64,000 nucleotides of DNA, from the NCBI RefSeq assembly GCF_009664365.1, contig NZ_CP044310.1, positions 4,467,001 to 4,531,000 of the forward strand, written 5' to 3'. This document shows, piece after piece, positions 53,559 through 63,228 of this stretch (positions within the stretch are counted from its first letter, which is position 1; every line of letters starts with the position of its first letter). A model generated the notes under the pieces. That model was given only the letters and a program-made list of their open reading frames with translations, did not search any database and was not told the DNA's origin. The position numbers and the translations under genes were made by a program. Origin of the DNA: Paenibacillus xylanilyticus (GTDB lineage Bacteria; Bacillota; Bacilli; Paenibacillales; Paenibacillaceae).

Positions 53559-55319
53559 TCAAGAAGCATTGGACCCGCTTTGTTCATCAGGATTTCCTGT
53601 TGAATCATTATATTTCTGCAAGCGCTGCTCAATGTCTGTACTGGTTCTTAGGGCAAAGCAGTCACGCGCCGCTTCTTTGGCGTCCACGGCTGTTGTATTC
53701 AACACCCTGTGCTTCACCCGCAGCAGAGATTGCGGTGACATGCTAAGATTACGAATGCCCAGCTCCAGCCAAAGTGGAATGGAACGTTCGTCACCTGCCA
53801 TCTCCCCGCACACACTAACCTCAATTCCAGCGGTGCGAGCCGCATCGACCGTTGCACGCAGCATTCGCAGAACTGCCGGATGATACGGATGGTACATGTG
53901 AGCAATCTGTTCATTCATACGGTCTACAGCCAGCACGTACTGTACCAGATCATTTGTCCCGATGCTGAAGAAATCCGTTTCCTCGGCCAGCAGGTCAGCA
54001 ATCATGACTGCCGCAGGCACTTCGATCATGATTCCCACTTTAATATGAGGATCATAAGCAATTTGACGTTCATCCAGATCGGCCATCGCTTCACGCAGAA
54101 CCTCATTGGCCTGTCTAAGTTCTTCCACCGAGGAGATCATGGGATACATAATTTTGACGTTCCCTGCTGCACTGGCCCGCAGAATTGCTGTGAGCTGTGT
54201 CTTAAACAGATCCTTGCGGTCCAGGCTGATCCGGATGGCCCGATAACCTAAAAATGGATTATCCTCTTCAGGCAATTCGAAATAATCGAGCTGTTTGTCA
54301 CCACCAATATCCAGTGTACGAATGACCACGGAATGACCTGCCGTCTTCTCTGCTACCAAACGATACACTTCATACTGTTCCTGCTCGCCTGGGAAGGTAG
54401 CACGGTCCATGTACAAAAATTCCGTGCGGAACAGACCTACACCCTTTGCCCCGTGCTTGAGAGCCAGATCCAGCTCCTTCACAGAGCTGATGTTCGATGC
54501 CAGATGCAGCATTGCTCCGTCCTTCGTGATCGCATCCACTGTAGCAAGTACCTGGAGCTGTTCCTTTTTCTTCAGCTGTTTGCTGCGAATCATGGTATAC
54601 CGTTCAATTGTCTTACGATCCGGTTCCGTGAATACCAAGCCGTTATCACCATCCACCACTAACATATCCCCGGTGTCCACTGGCATGCCAACACTCGCTT
54701 CCAAACCGGAAACGAGGGGGATGCCAAGCGCACGGGCCATAATTGCCGAATGCGACGTCTTGCCACCGATCAGGGTCACAATGCCCAGTACGTGACTGGG
54801 ATTCAGATGGGCCAGCTGTGATGGAGACAGTTCCTTGGCTACAAGTATATAAGGTTGAGTATCCGAAGGAAGCGTGATCTCCGGGGCTCCCAGCAGATGC
54901 TTCAACAAGCGGTTGCCGACATCCTTGATGTCGATCGCCCGTTCCTTCATATATTCATCATCCAGCAAATCGAACATGGTAACAAAGTGGTCAATGGCTT
55001 CTTTTACTGCCACTTCTGCCGCTTTGTACTGCCGTTCAATAATGCCGCGAATCTCGTTCATGAATACCGGATCTTCCAGAATGGCCAGATGGGCATCAAA
55101 GATGCTGGACTCCTCCGGACCGACGACTTCCTTGAACTCATTCTTGATAAATTCGATCTCATCCTTCGATGTCCGTATTCCCTCGTACAGCCGTTCGAAC
55201 TCCTGGGCGAGATCCACCGAGTCCATCTTCTGGTCCGGCAGATCCCATTCCCAACTGGGCAGGACAAATGCTTTGCCGATGGCTACGCCTGCAGCTCCAT
55301 TGATGCCTTGTATCTTCAT
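53559..55319 (-). CDS. ptsI: Phosphoenolpyruvate-protein phosphotransferase (PTS Enzyme I)
   Basis: Enzyme I transfers phosphate from phosphoenolpyruvate to HPr. The 586-residue product begins MKIQGINGAAGVAIGKAFV and has the phosphorylated histidine in GGKTSHSAIMARALGIP, the PEP-binding core FLYMDRATFPGEQEQY, and the C-terminal signatures EVPAAVMIADLLAEE and EVSVCGEMAGD. Its ATG overlaps the EIICBA stop by four bases, so translation is coupled. No HPr gene lies between or beside them. Confidence 0.97.
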   Translation of the reverse strand: MKIQGINGAAGVAIGKAFVLPSWEWDLPDQKMDSVDLAQEFERLYEGIRTSKDEIEFIKNEFKEVVGPEESSIFDAHLAILEDPVFMNEIRGIIERQYKAAEVAVKEAIDHFVTMFDLLDDEYMKERAIDIKDVGNRLLKHLLGAPEITLPSDTQPYILVAKELSPSQLAHLNPSHVLGIVTLIGGKTSHSAIMARALGIPLVSGLEASVGMPVDTGDMLVVDGDNGLVFTEPDRKTIERYTMIRSKQLKKKEQLQVLATVDAITKDGAMLHLASNISSVKELDLALKHGAKGVGLFRTEFLYMDRATFPGEQEQYEVYRLVAEKTAGHSVVIRTLDIGGDKQLDYFELPEEDNPFLGYRAIRISLDRKDLFKTQLTAILRASAAGNVKIMYPMISSVEELRQANEVLREAMADLDERQIAYDPHIKVGIMIEVPAAVMIADLLAEETDFFSIGTNDLVQYVLAVDRMNEQIAHMYHPYHPAVLRMLRATVDAARTAGIEVSVCGEMAGDERSIPLWLELGIRNLSMSPQSLLRVKHRVLNTTAVDAKEAARDCFALRTSTDIEQRLQKYNDSTGNPDEQSGSNAS

Positions 55320-57196
55320 TCTACCCCTCCAACGTTCCTGTCATAGAGCACCACGGACATGACGGATGCCTGACCTTTCTTGACTTGCTTAAATGGAGCA
55401 AAACTCCATGATTTGACACGATCCGGATTCGTGATCACCATCGGTGTAGTCAGCGACGCTGCCTCTGCACGCAGAACAGCCAGATCAAACTTGATCAACA
55501 ACTGTCCGGGCTCGACGGTATCTCCTTCCTGAACGAAGGCTTCAAAATGCCCCTTCAGCTGCGAGGTATCGATACCGATATGAAGCAGGACCTCAAGTCC
55601 TTCCCGAGTGGATATACCCAGAGCATGCATCGTCGGATACAGGTGCATAATCGTTCCGTAGACTGGTGACACCAGCTCTCCCTTTTCCGGTACAAAAGCC
55701 ACTCCATCCCCAACCAGCTTCGCTGCAAAGATCTGATCAGGCACCTCTTCGATCGGCAGCATTTTGCCTTGAACCGGTGCACAGAACAGGACTTGCGGCA
55801 AATCCCGCTCCAGGAGCTTGGCGATCTCTTCACGAATCAATTCGGAATACGTGCCAAACACGACCTGGACGTTACCACCACCGAGCTTGATCAGCCCCGC
55901 AGACCCCATACTCTTCATAGCTCCCGTATCGATGAGGCGGTCATTGTGCACCGTCAGACGAAGCCGTGTAATACATGCCTCTACCTGAACGATGTTCTCC
56001 TTACCGCCCAATGCTTCCAGGATCAATGGTGCCTGGTAAGGAATATTCCCTACCCAATCCTCCAGCATGGAGCCTTCTTCCCGTCCTGGCGTTGGAATCT
56101 TGAACGTACGAATGGCCCAGCGGAACAGGAAGTAATAAACCAGTCCATATAGTATGCCAATCGGTATGAGTTTCCAAGCATTCTCTGATAGATGGAAGTT
56201 GAGTATGTAATCGATAATGCCGGCGGAATAAGAGAAGCCGTGCCTGATATCAAGCCAATAACCAATCCACATCGCAAGTCCGGACATGACGGCGTGTACG
56301 ATAAACAGATAAGGCGCTGCAAACAAAAAGGCAAATTCAATCTGCTCGGATACACCTGTCAGAAAACAAACCAGCGCAGAAGTGAGAAATGTCTTTTTGA
56401 TCTTCGGTTTCAGATCTTCCCTTGCCTCCTGAATAATCGCAAAGGCAATGGCAGGTATGGCAAACATCATGATCGGAAACAAGCCTGCCATAAAGTAACC
56501 CGCCGTTGGATCACCCGCAAAAAAGCGTGGCAGATCCCCCTGCACAATGTTACCGTCTGACGTTTCATACGTCCCCAGCTGAAACCAGAACACATTGTTA
56601 AGCAAGTGATGCAGTCCAAATGCCACCAATACTCTGTACAGCACTCCGTAAATGAACAAACCAAAACCGCCGAGACTGTATTCCCAAGCGGCGATCGCAT
56701 TCAGTCCATGCTGCAATATGGGGGCGAGCCACAGCATGAAACAGGAAAACAGCGCCGAGCACAGCCCAACGATTAGCAAAACAAACCTGGACCCGCCAAA
56801 AAATTGCAATATCTCAGGCAGCTTGATGCTTTTGAACCGATTATGTGTCACCCCGGCGAGAGCGCCGAGAATAATTCCAACTAAAGAAGCTGGCTGTATG
56901 GTTCCATCCCCAAAATGGCGAGTCACCTGATCATATATAACGATACCGGCCAAAGCGGCAAGTCCCGCTTGTCCGGCCTGGTTGGAGAGTCCCAATGCTA
57001 CACCGACAGCAAACAAATACGGCAAAAAATAAAAAATACCGTGTCCGGCCACGGTAGACACTTCACCAACAACTTTCAATCCCCAGGCGTCCCAGGGCAA
57101 ACTGCCAACACTCAGCAAAATTGCGGCTGCGGGCAGGACCATTGTAGGCAGCATTACCGCTCGTCCGAGCTGCTGCAAGGATCCGAGCCAATTCAT
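55316..57196 (-). CDS. PTS glucose/N-acetylglucosamine-type permease, fused EIIC-EIIB-EIIA
   Basis: The permease imports and phosphorylates a hexose. The 626-residue protein has EIIC (about 1-360, beginning LGRAVMLPTMVLPAAAILLSVGS), EIIB (about 385-460) with the phosphocysteine in EACITRLRLTV, and EIIA (about 480-620) with the phosphohistidine in VLLHIGIDTSQLKG. The domain order CBA is shared by PtsG and NagP; the sequence alone does not separate glucose from N-acetylglucosamine. AAGGAGAGG precedes the ATG. ptsI follows, coupled. Confidence 0.9.
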   Translation of the reverse strand: MNWLGSLQQLGRAVMLPTMVLPAAAILLSVGSLPWDAWGLKVVGEVSTVAGHGIFYFLPYLFAVGVALGLSNQAGQAGLAALAGIVIYDQVTRHFGDGTIQPASLVGIILGALAGVTHNRFKSIKLPEILQFFGGSRFVLLIVGLCSALFSCFMLWLAPILQHGLNAIAAWEYSLGGFGLFIYGVLYRVLVAFGLHHLLNNVFWFQLGTYETSDGNIVQGDLPRFFAGDPTAGYFMAGLFPIMMFAIPAIAFAIIQEAREDLKPKIKKTFLTSALVCFLTGVSEQIEFAFLFAAPYLFIVHAVMSGLAMWIGYWLDIRHGFSYSAGIIDYILNFHLSENAWKLIPIGILYGLVYYFLFRWAIRTFKIPTPGREEGSMLEDWVGNIPYQAPLILEALGGKENIVQVEACITRLRLTVHNDRLIDTGAMKSMGSAGLIKLGGGNVQVVFGTYSELIREEIAKLLERDLPQVLFCAPVQGKMLPIEEVPDQIFAAKLVGDGVAFVPEKGELVSPVYGTIMHLYPTMHALGISTREGLEVLLHIGIDTSQLKGHFEAFVQEGDTVEPGQLLIKFDLAVLRAEAASLTTPMVITNPDRVKSWSFAPFKQVKKGQASVMSVVLYDRNVGGVE

Positions 57197-57220
57197 GGCG
57201 ACCTCTCCTTTCTATCCTAG

Positions 57221-57249
57221 ATGGTAAGCTTTACGAAACGTTTTGTCAA
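57221..57249 (-). promoter_or_regulatory. Candidate promoter of the PTS operon
   Basis: TTGACA and TACCAT are separated by 17 bases on the minus strand. A 14-base near-palindrome ACGAAACGTTTTGT (57233-57246) overlaps the promoter and could be an operator. Transcription would start about 18 bases before the start codon, leaving no room for a GlcT-type antiterminator leader. Confidence 0.5.
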
Positions 57250-57378
57250 AGCAAAACGGTAAGCTGCTGGAAATTTGCCGTAAACTCTTGAGACTTGCGA
57301 CCAAATGCCCACCACAGCTACGATCTGAAGGCAAGAAAGCAGTTTAAAGCGAAGGAGCATCCGCAGCTCTAAACACAG

Positions 57379-57408
57379 AAAAATCCCGTTAACGTGAAGT
57401 TAACGGGA
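57379..57408 (-). terminator. Terminator of the CoA-binding protein gene
   Basis: TCCCGTTAAC-TTCAC-GTTAACGGGA on the minus strand is followed by TTTTT, 22 bases past the stop. Confidence 0.93.
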
Positions 57409-57429
57409 GCAGGTCTATTCCATATTCGC

Positions 57430-57870
57430 TTAACCGCGTCCGGCACCGCGCAGAACGATGGAGTCCTCCACCTTGATACAGCGATTCGTTACGGCCGTCA
57501 TTCCGTTCTCAGCCGCAATCTGTACAGCCTCATCATTGTGAATGCCTAGCTGGAGCCACAAGACGTTTGCTTTGATGGCTGCGGCTTCACGAGCTACTTC
57601 CGGTGTATATTCGCTGCGACGGAACACATTTACAATATCCACGGGCTCGGGAATATCCGCGAGGGTTGCATATACTTTCTCACCAAGGATCTCTCCCTGT
57701 GCTTGTGGATTAACCGGAATGATCCGATATCCTCTGCTCTGCATGGCTTCTGCTACCATGTAGGATGTCCGATCTGATTTGTCCGATAAGCCGACGACTG
57801 CGATGTTGCCTGCCTTGCGTAAAAGTTGCCCAATTTCTTCGCGAGTTGGGTTGTTAAATTCCATGTTCAA
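57430..57870 (-). CDS. CoA-binding protein (YccU/Rossmann-fold type)
   Basis: The 146-residue protein has a single CoA-binding Rossmann domain (IAVVGLSDKSDRTSYMVAEAMQSRGYRIIPVNPQAQGEILGEKVYATLADIP) and the closing ALWLQLGIHN-like VLWLQLGIHNDEAVQIAAENG. The role is unknown. It starts with TTG or the ATG six bases later; AAAAGGA favours the TTG. A repeat element lies upstream. Confidence 0.88.
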   Translation of the reverse strand: MNMEFNNPTREEIGQLLRKAGNIAVVGLSDKSDRTSYMVAEAMQSRGYRIIPVNPQAQGEILGEKVYATLADIPEPVDIVNVFRRSEYTPEVAREAAAIKANVLWLQLGIHNDEAVQIAAENGMTAVTNRCIKVEDSIVLRGAGRG

Positions 57871-57899
57871 GCACCATCCTTTTCTGCTTAAAGTGCGTG

Positions 57900-58064
57900 T
57901 TCAAAAAGACCAGTTTTCAGTACCGAGAAGATGGGATCAAGCTAGAAATGGAGTAGCGGAGCGTAGGGAAAACTACGTGAGCAACGGACATTTCGGCTGA
58001 ATTCCATATTCGATGCTGATGATGCCGCTAGGCATCCTTCGTAATCAAAAGCGGACTTTTTGAA
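57900..58064. repeat. MITE-like intergenic repeat element
   Basis: The 165-base element is bounded by near-perfect inverted ends TTCAAAAAGACC and GGACTTTTTGAA. Inside are short stems CGTAG/CTACG and GATGCC/GGCATC. It has no open frame and sits between the CoA-binding gene and aroA. I believe similar elements occur in many Paenibacillus genomes, but this is from memory and only one copy is in the window. Confidence 0.6.
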
Positions 58065-58083
58065 ACCTCTTAAACGTGTTATT

Positions 58084-59379
58084 TTACTCTTTTACCCATT
58101 GAACCGAAGCGCCAAGCGCCTGCAAATGATCGAAATATTGTGGATAGGACTTGGCTACGTGGTGTGCATCCCGAATACGAAGCGGCTCCTTGGAACGAAG
58201 GCCAACCACGGTCAATGCCATGATAACGCGATGATCGAAGTGAGCATTAATCTCTACGCCGCCTTCAACGCCCTCCGGACGTCCGTGAACGATAATCTCG
58301 GCCTGACGCTCTTCCACGTTAGCCCCAGCCTTGCGCAGCTCGTTCAGGTAATCCGTAATTCGGTCACATTCCTTGTAGCGCAGGTTCTCTACATTATAAA
58401 ACCGTGAGGTCCCTTCCGCAAATACAGCCGCGGCTACCATCGCCAAAACAGCGTCCGTCGCTGCATCTCCGTCAAATTCTACGGCTTTCAATTTTCCGTT
58501 ACCTTGTACATGTACCACATCATTCTCATGTGTCAGCGGCACTTCCATCATGCGCAGAACGTCGACAATCGCACGCTCTCCCTGTTTGCTCTGTTCCATC
58601 AGGCGCAGAATCTTCACATCCGATTGAGTAACTGCCGCTGCAGCCAGAACTGCAGCCGAACCGGGATAGTCTCCTTGAACGGTATACGTCTGCGGTTGAT
58701 AAGCTTGACCACCAGGTACGCGGAAAGACATGTAATCATCGCTCGCATGAATAATGATTCCTGCCTGTTCAAGCACTTCAAGTGTTTGACCGATCACCAC
58801 TTTGGACTTGAGGTCATTCAATACTTCAATGGTGCTGTCTTCCGCAAGAAGTGGAGTAACAAAAAGCAATGCGCTCAGATATTGGGAACTCACTGATCCG
58901 GACACACGGATATGTCCGCCCTTGGCATTACCCCCTTTGATCGTGATCGGCAGTCGTCCTTGTTCATGCTGCACTTCAACGCCGAGCTGGCCAAGAGCAT
59001 CAATCAGATCGTCATGCGGACGTTTACCGAGTGAGTCCGGGTAGGTATTCACAAAGGTAACTTCAGGACAGAGTGCGGTGACGCCCATCAGAAAGCGAAG
59101 CACTGCACCTGCGTTGCCTACATTTAACTCGCGCACATCACGAGGATGGCTGCCGAAGCCTTGAATGACGATTTTGCTATCATCTTCTTCTAGTACGGCT
59201 CCAAGATCACGGATACATCTGCGCATCGCATCACTGTCTTCGCTGTGGGCCGGATAATGAATTGTACTTGTACCTTCTGCCAGTGCTGCTGCGAGCAGAT
59301 AGCGGGTAGTGTAGTTTTTGGAGGAAAGGGCTCCAATTTCCCCATTCAGGGTAGGGGTTGGTTTAACAATTACGTCCAT
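58084..59379 (-). CDS. aroA: 5-enolpyruvylshikimate-3-phosphate synthase
   Basis: This is the sixth step of the shikimate pathway. The 431-residue product begins MDVIVKPTPTLNGEIGALSSKNYTTRY and contains NVGNAGAVLRFLMGV and LRYKECDRITDYLNELRKAGA with the conserved RxxxSD-type substrate contacts. Motif LRYKECDRI shows the conserved glutamate and arginine. AAGGAG precedes the ATG. aroK lies two genes away, on the same strand. Confidence 0.96.
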   Translation of the reverse strand: MDVIVKPTPTLNGEIGALSSKNYTTRYLLAAALAEGTSTIHYPAHSEDSDAMRRCIRDLGAVLEEDDSKIVIQGFGSHPRDVRELNVGNAGAVLRFLMGVTALCPEVTFVNTYPDSLGKRPHDDLIDALGQLGVEVQHEQGRLPITIKGGNAKGGHIRVSGSVSSQYLSALLFVTPLLAEDSTIEVLNDLKSKVVIGQTLEVLEQAGIIIHASDDYMSFRVPGGQAYQPQTYTVQGDYPGSAAVLAAAAVTQSDVKILRLMEQSKQGERAIVDVLRMMEVPLTHENDVVHVQGNGKLKAVEFDGDAATDAVLAMVAAAVFAEGTSRFYNVENLRYKECDRITDYLNELRKAGANVEERQAEIIVHGRPEGVEGGVEINAHFDHRVIMALTVVGLRSKEPLRIRDAHHVAKSYPQYFDHLQALGASVQWVKE

Positions 59380-59457
59380 GGATGAAATTCTCCTTCATTG
59401 ATCAGATTAATCTGCTATATATATTTGTTACAAATAAAATGAAGTCCTTTTGCCAAA

Positions 59458-59487
59458 TTGACATCCCCCACTTAGCTTGGGTATCAT
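59458..59487 (+). promoter_or_regulatory. Candidate promoter of the rhodanese gene
   Basis: TTGACA (59458-59463) and TATCAT (59482-59487) are separated by 18 bases. Transcription would start about 30 bases before the ATG. Confidence 0.65.
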
Positions 59488-59526
59488 TATAGGCGTTAAG
59501 TCCATACAGAAAAGAGGACCTGAATA

Positions 59527-59832
59527 ATGACTCAAATAGCTGAAATAGAAACATCCGAGCTGCGTCGCCGCCTGCAGGCGGGAGAGAAGCTTCAGATGAT
59601 AGACGTTCGTGAGGACGAGGAAGTCGCGCAAGGCATGATTGAAGGAGCCAAGCACATCCCGCTGGGACAAATTCCGGACAGATTGTCCGAAATCGAGAAG
59701 TCCGGCGAGATCATTCTGATCTGCCGCAGCGGCTACCGCAGCGAGCGTGCCGCCGAGTACTTGCAGCAGCTTGGTTATGCAGGCTGCACCAACATGGTTG
59801 GCGGCATGCTGCAATGGCAGCAGGAAGACTAA
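59527..59832 (+). CDS. Rhodanese-like domain protein
   Basis: The 101-residue single-domain sulfurtransferase-like protein has DVREDEEVAQGMIEGAKHIPLGQIP and the active-site loop CRSGYRSERAAEYL, whose cysteine can carry sulfane sulfur. It lies between aroA and aroK on the opposite strand, with its own promoter and terminator. Confidence 0.92.
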   Translation: MTQIAEIETSELRRRLQAGEKLQMIDVREDEEVAQGMIEGAKHIPLGQIPDRLSEIEKSGEIILICRSGYRSERAAEYLQQLGYAGCTNMVGGMLQWQQED

Positions 59833-59925
59833 ATGATCTGGAGCAGGAACCAACACAGCGTTATCGGGAATTGCAACAAGGCAGTTCACCCTGCAGCTTT
59901 TGGATTCCGCTCCGCTACAGTCAGT

Positions 59926-59955
59926 TTTAAACGGGCCATTTGGCCCGTTTTGTTA
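59926..59955 (+). terminator. Terminator of the rhodanese gene
   Basis: AAACGGGCC-ATTT-GGCCCGTTT followed by TGTTAT. It lies about 95 bases past the stop. Confidence 0.85.
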
Positions 59956-60057
59956 TATTCCCACCCAATAATCATTGCCCCTTATCATCTGCTTCACCGT
60001 TGTAACTTCCCCACTACTTGAGGTCATAATAGACATCAAAATGCAGCGAACACAAGC

Positions 60058-60567
60058 TTAGACGCGGTAATGCGCTAAAATAAGACGAGACACTTCAGCT
60101 GCGGATAACTCGGTTGTATCCACTGTGTAATGTGCAAATTTATATGCGTCCTTCCGTTCCTTCATAATGGTATGAATGCGTTCCTCTGCATTGCCTGCCA
60201 GAAGAGGACGTTTATCATCGCCGCTTACGCGCTGTACAATTGCTGCGGGATCAGCAGTCAGCGCAACAATCCAACCGTTCTTCGACATTACATCACAATT
60301 GTCAGAACGCAGTACCACACCGCCTCCGGTTGCGACCACCTGCGACTTTTTTTCCAGGACCGAACATAACATGCGGCTCTCGGCATCACGGAAATACGAC
60401 TCACCTTTGCTTGTGAACAATTCCGGAATCGTACAGCCTTCCTCTTTCTCCACCGCGGTGTCCACATCGATCAGCTTGTAACCCAGCTCACGGGCGAGCA
60501 GGTCAGCTACCGTTGATTTGCCGGTTCCCATCATGCCTATGAGAATAATATTGTTAGACTTGCTCAA
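60058..60567 (-). CDS. aroK: Shikimate kinase
   Basis: The enzyme phosphorylates shikimate at O3. The 169-residue product has the P-loop GMMGTGKST, the DVD-like VDTAVEKEEG, substrate arginine region FRDAESRML and GGGVVLRSDN. The TTG at 60567 follows AAAGGAG by nine bases and gives LSKSNNIILIGMMG; ten upstream codons in the open frame overlap the ribosome binding site. Confidence 0.94.
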   Translation of the reverse strand: MSKSNNIILIGMMGTGKSTVADLLARELGYKLIDVDTAVEKEEGCTIPELFTSKGESYFRDAESRMLCSVLEKKSQVVATGGGVVLRSDNCDVMSKNGWIVALTADPAAIVQRVSGDDKRPLLAGNAEERIHTIMKERKDAYKFAHYTVDTTELSAAEVSRLILAHYRV

Positions 60568-60678
60568 GGGTGTACACTCCTTTATCTCAAGCATTTCATG
60601 AGCGCTTTTGTCCTATCATAACACAGCCCTGCTAACGGGGGAAGGCCACAATAGGTCTGTTGGAAAACAGACATATCA

Positions 60679-60725
60679 TGAAAAATGGCCCGGAGGCATC
60701 CGGCATACCGGAACTCCAGGCCATT
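60679..60725 (-). terminator. Terminator of gnd
   Basis: AATGGCC pairs with GGCCATT, with CCGGTA-type inner stems, followed by TTTC on the minus strand. It lies 87 bases past the stop. Confidence 0.75.
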
Positions 60726-60811
60726 CTTCAAGAAAGGGTGTCCCAAACGAACAGGGAGATCAACCCAACCTCATATTAAAGCTGTTGAAGCTTCGAATGA
60801 ACAAATATATA

Positions 60812-62221
60812 TTATTCCATCCAGTTGTGATGGAAGTTTCCCTCTTTATCCACACGTTTGAAGGTGTGAGCACCGAAGTAGTCACGCTGTGCTTGCAGCA
60901 GGTTTGCAGGCAAACGTTCTGTACGATAGCTGTCGTAGTAGGAAAGCGCGCTGGAGAAACCAGGTACCGGAATACCTTGTTTTACAGCAGCTGCTACCAC
61001 TTCACGCCACGCATCCTGATAGGATTCAACGATGTTTTGGAAATATGGGTCCAGAAGCAGGTTTTTGAGTTCTGCATCCTTGTCATATGCTTCTTTGATG
61101 TTTTGCAGGAACTGTGAACGGATAATGCAGCCGCCGCGGAAGATCATGGCGATGTTACCGTATTTCAGATCCCAGCCATACTCGTCGGAAGCCGCACGCA
61201 TTTGGGCAAAGCCTTGTGCATAGGATACGATTTTACTTGCGAACAATGCTTTGCGTACACTCTCGATGAACGCTTTTTTATCGCCGGAGAACGCTTCGGC
61301 TTTCGGTCCGTTCAGGATTTTGCTCGCAGCTACACGCTCATCCTTCATCGCAGACAGGAAACGGGAGAATACGGATTCCGTAATCATGGACAACGGTACG
61401 CCGAGATCCAGCGCGCTTTGGCTTGTCCATTTACCTGTTCCTTTTTGTCCGGCCGCATCCAGAATAACGTCAACCATTGGTTTGCCGGTTTCCGGATCGT
61501 ATTTGGAGAAGATATCCGCCGTAATCTCGATCAGATAGCTGTCCAGTTCGCCTTGGTTCCACTCTGTGAAGATTTCGTGCAGCTCCTCAACGGAAACATT
61601 CAGAACGGATTTGAGCAGGTGGTAGGCTTCCCCAATCAGCTGCATATCTCCGTATTCAATACCGTTGTGTACCATTTTAACGTAGTGTCCGGCACCATCC
61701 GGTCCGATATATGTACAACAAGGATCGTCACCAACCTTGGCGGAGATGGCTGTCAGAATCGGTTCTACCAGCTTGTACGCACTTTCCTGTCCGCCCGGCA
61801 TAATGGAAGGGCCTTTCAATGCGCCTTCTTCACCGCCGGATACACCGGTACCAATGAAGCGAATGCCTTTTTCCTCCAGCTCTTTGCTGCGGCGCTGGGT
61901 ATCAGGGAAGTAGGCGTTCCCTCCGTCAATAATGATGTCGCCCTCATCCAGGTGAGGCAGTAATTGTTCAATGGTTGCATCCGTCGCTTTACCGGCTTGT
62001 ACCATGATCAGAATTTTGCGCGGGGATTCCAGGGATGCCACGAACTCTTCAATGGAGAACGTGCCTGTGAGGTTTTTACCTTCAGCTTCTTTCAGAAGAT
62101 CATTGGTTTTCTCCGGGGAACGGTTAAATACCGACACCGTGAAGCCTCTGCTTTCAATGTTAAGGGCCAAATTTTTGCCCATTACTGCAAGTCCAATGAC
62201 ACCGATCTGTTGTTTTGCCAT
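60812..62221 (-). CDS. gnd: 6-phosphogluconate dehydrogenase, decarboxylating
   Basis: The enzyme forms ribulose 5-phosphate and NADPH in the pentose phosphate pathway. The 469-residue product begins [26 protein letters not shown] with the NAD(P) motif GxAxMG, and contains [18 protein letters not shown], the catalytic lysine in VKMVHNG, and the C-terminal [16 protein letters not shown] precedes the ATG at 62221. It is monocistronic. Confidence 0.96.
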   Translation of the reverse strand: MAKQQIGVIGLAVMGKNLALNIESRGFTVSVFNRSPEKTNDLLKEAEGKNLTGTFSIEEFVASLESPRKILIMVQAGKATDATIEQLLPHLDEGDIIIDGGNAYFPDTQRRSKELEEKGIRFIGTGVSGGEEGALKGPSIMPGGQESAYKLVEPILTAISAKVGDDPCCTYIGPDGAGHYVKMVHNGIEYGDMQLIGEAYHLLKSVLNVSVEELHEIFTEWNQGELDSYLIEITADIFSKYDPETGKPMVDVILDAAGQKGTGKWTSQSALDLGVPLSMITESVFSRFLSAMKDERVAASKILNGPKAEAFSGDKKAFIESVRKALFASKIVSYAQGFAQMRAASDEYGWDLKYGNIAMIFRGGCIIRSQFLQNIKEAYDKDAELKNLLLDPYFQNIVESYQDAWREVVAAAVKQGIPVPGFSSALSYYDSYRTERLPANLLQAQRDYFGAHTFKRVDKEGNFHHNWME

Positions 62222-62332
62222 CTGGGTCCTCATCCTTTGCTCCAATTAATTTTATTGAAATTGACTCTCAACAATATCCCCATTTTAACGGTTTTACGCA
62301 TGGAAGTGAACCCCGCACCCCTGCTGCGCAAC

Positions 62333-62361
62333 GAGAAAACACCCCAAATATCTGAGGTGTT
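62333..62361 (-). terminator. Terminator of the unknown gene at 62393
   Basis: AACACC and GGTGTT pair with CA/TG inside on the minus strand, followed by TTCTC. Its T-run is weak. Confidence 0.6.
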
Positions 62362-62392
62362 CATCGTATTTTCATAAATACGGTCTTCGGGC

Positions 62393-62992
62393 TCAACCTT
62401 CGAGCATCAGCATGTGTCCGGACAGACGCTTTAATGTCTCTCGGCAGATGTCTGCCTTCTCTGTATTATCCATCTGAATGGCAGCGTACAGACGCTCCAG
62501 TTCATCATCAATTTCCATCCGCAGGAGCATGAGCCGCTCCTCTCCTTCTCGCGATAGAAACATCTCTTCCATCTCCTCCGCCGTCGGCGCGGGTTCCTTT
62601 TGAAAAATGACACGCTGTTTGAATCCAGAAACTTCCACAAGACGTATGACCTCACCAAACAAAATGTTCTCTACCGTCATCTGCTGATCCTTGAAACGTT
62701 TAACGACAGCATGCCCGCGTGTATCCCCTATCAGCTTCTCGAGCCATTCTGCCAGCTTGGCGTCCTTAATGATGTAGTCACCTGTCATCTTGTAGTTCCC
62801 GCTGCGTGTCTGTTGAAAACGGAGCTTTACCAGCTTGCGCCCGGTGCGGACAGACAGAATAAAATAGGATTCATCCTCGCTCCAATATAGTGAATACCCT
62901 TCACGAATAAGGTCTTTGATCAAATTTTGGATATGCCGACGGTTGAACCGCAGCTCCAGATTGCAATATTCAACTTCATAACTCTTATTCAC
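62393..62992 (-). CDS. Conserved hypothetical protein
   Basis: The 199-residue soluble protein is charged. It has YNLELRF-like beta segments at the start (VEYCNLELRFNRRHIQNLIKDLIREGYSLYW), a central FQQTRSGNYKMTGDYIIKDAKLAEWLEKLIGD, and a helical C-terminus with many glutamates and leucines (EEMEEMFLSREGEERLMLLRMEIDDELERLYAAIQMDNTEKADI). I recognise no function. The GTG at 62992 is about seven bases after GGAGGGG, which decides the start over the ATG at 63007. Confidence 0.75.
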   Translation of the reverse strand: MNKSYEVEYCNLELRFNRRHIQNLIKDLIREGYSLYWSEDESYFILSVRTGRKLVKLRFQQTRSGNYKMTGDYIIKDAKLAEWLEKLIGDTRGHAVVKRFKDQQMTVENILFGEVIRLVEVSGFKQRVIFQKEPAPTAEEMEEMFLSREGEERLMLLRMEIDDELERLYAAIQMDNTEKADICRETLKRLSGHMLMLEG

Positions 62993-63191
62993 GGCACTCC
63001 CCTCCATTTGTACCGGATGTGTTACCGGTCCTCTTCTTCCATTGCTTATTTCATTGCTACTTCCGTATCGGCTTACCCTATTTTATACTTCATTTTATGT
63101 AAGGGTACTTGGTTATTTGACTATTTTTCATCGAATCCTACAGTGGAATCGATGTTTCCGCGGATGCACAGGGGCAAGCCCCCGAATTTCA

Positions 63192-63200
63192 TGTTATACT
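63192..63200 (+). promoter_or_regulatory. Candidate extended -10 promoter
   Basis: TGTTATACT contains an extended -10 (TGnTATACT). No clear -35 lies upstream. It would direct transcription of about 75 bases ending at the terminator at 63229-63277, with no protein-coding capacity. Confidence 0.35.
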
Positions 63201-63228
63201 GGACGCGAAATGTTGTCGCCTGCATATT

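Noticed and set aside
57197..57429. GlcT-type RNA antiterminator upstream of the PTS permease
   Set aside because: No antiterminator/terminator pair was seen and the likely promoter sits too close to the start codon.
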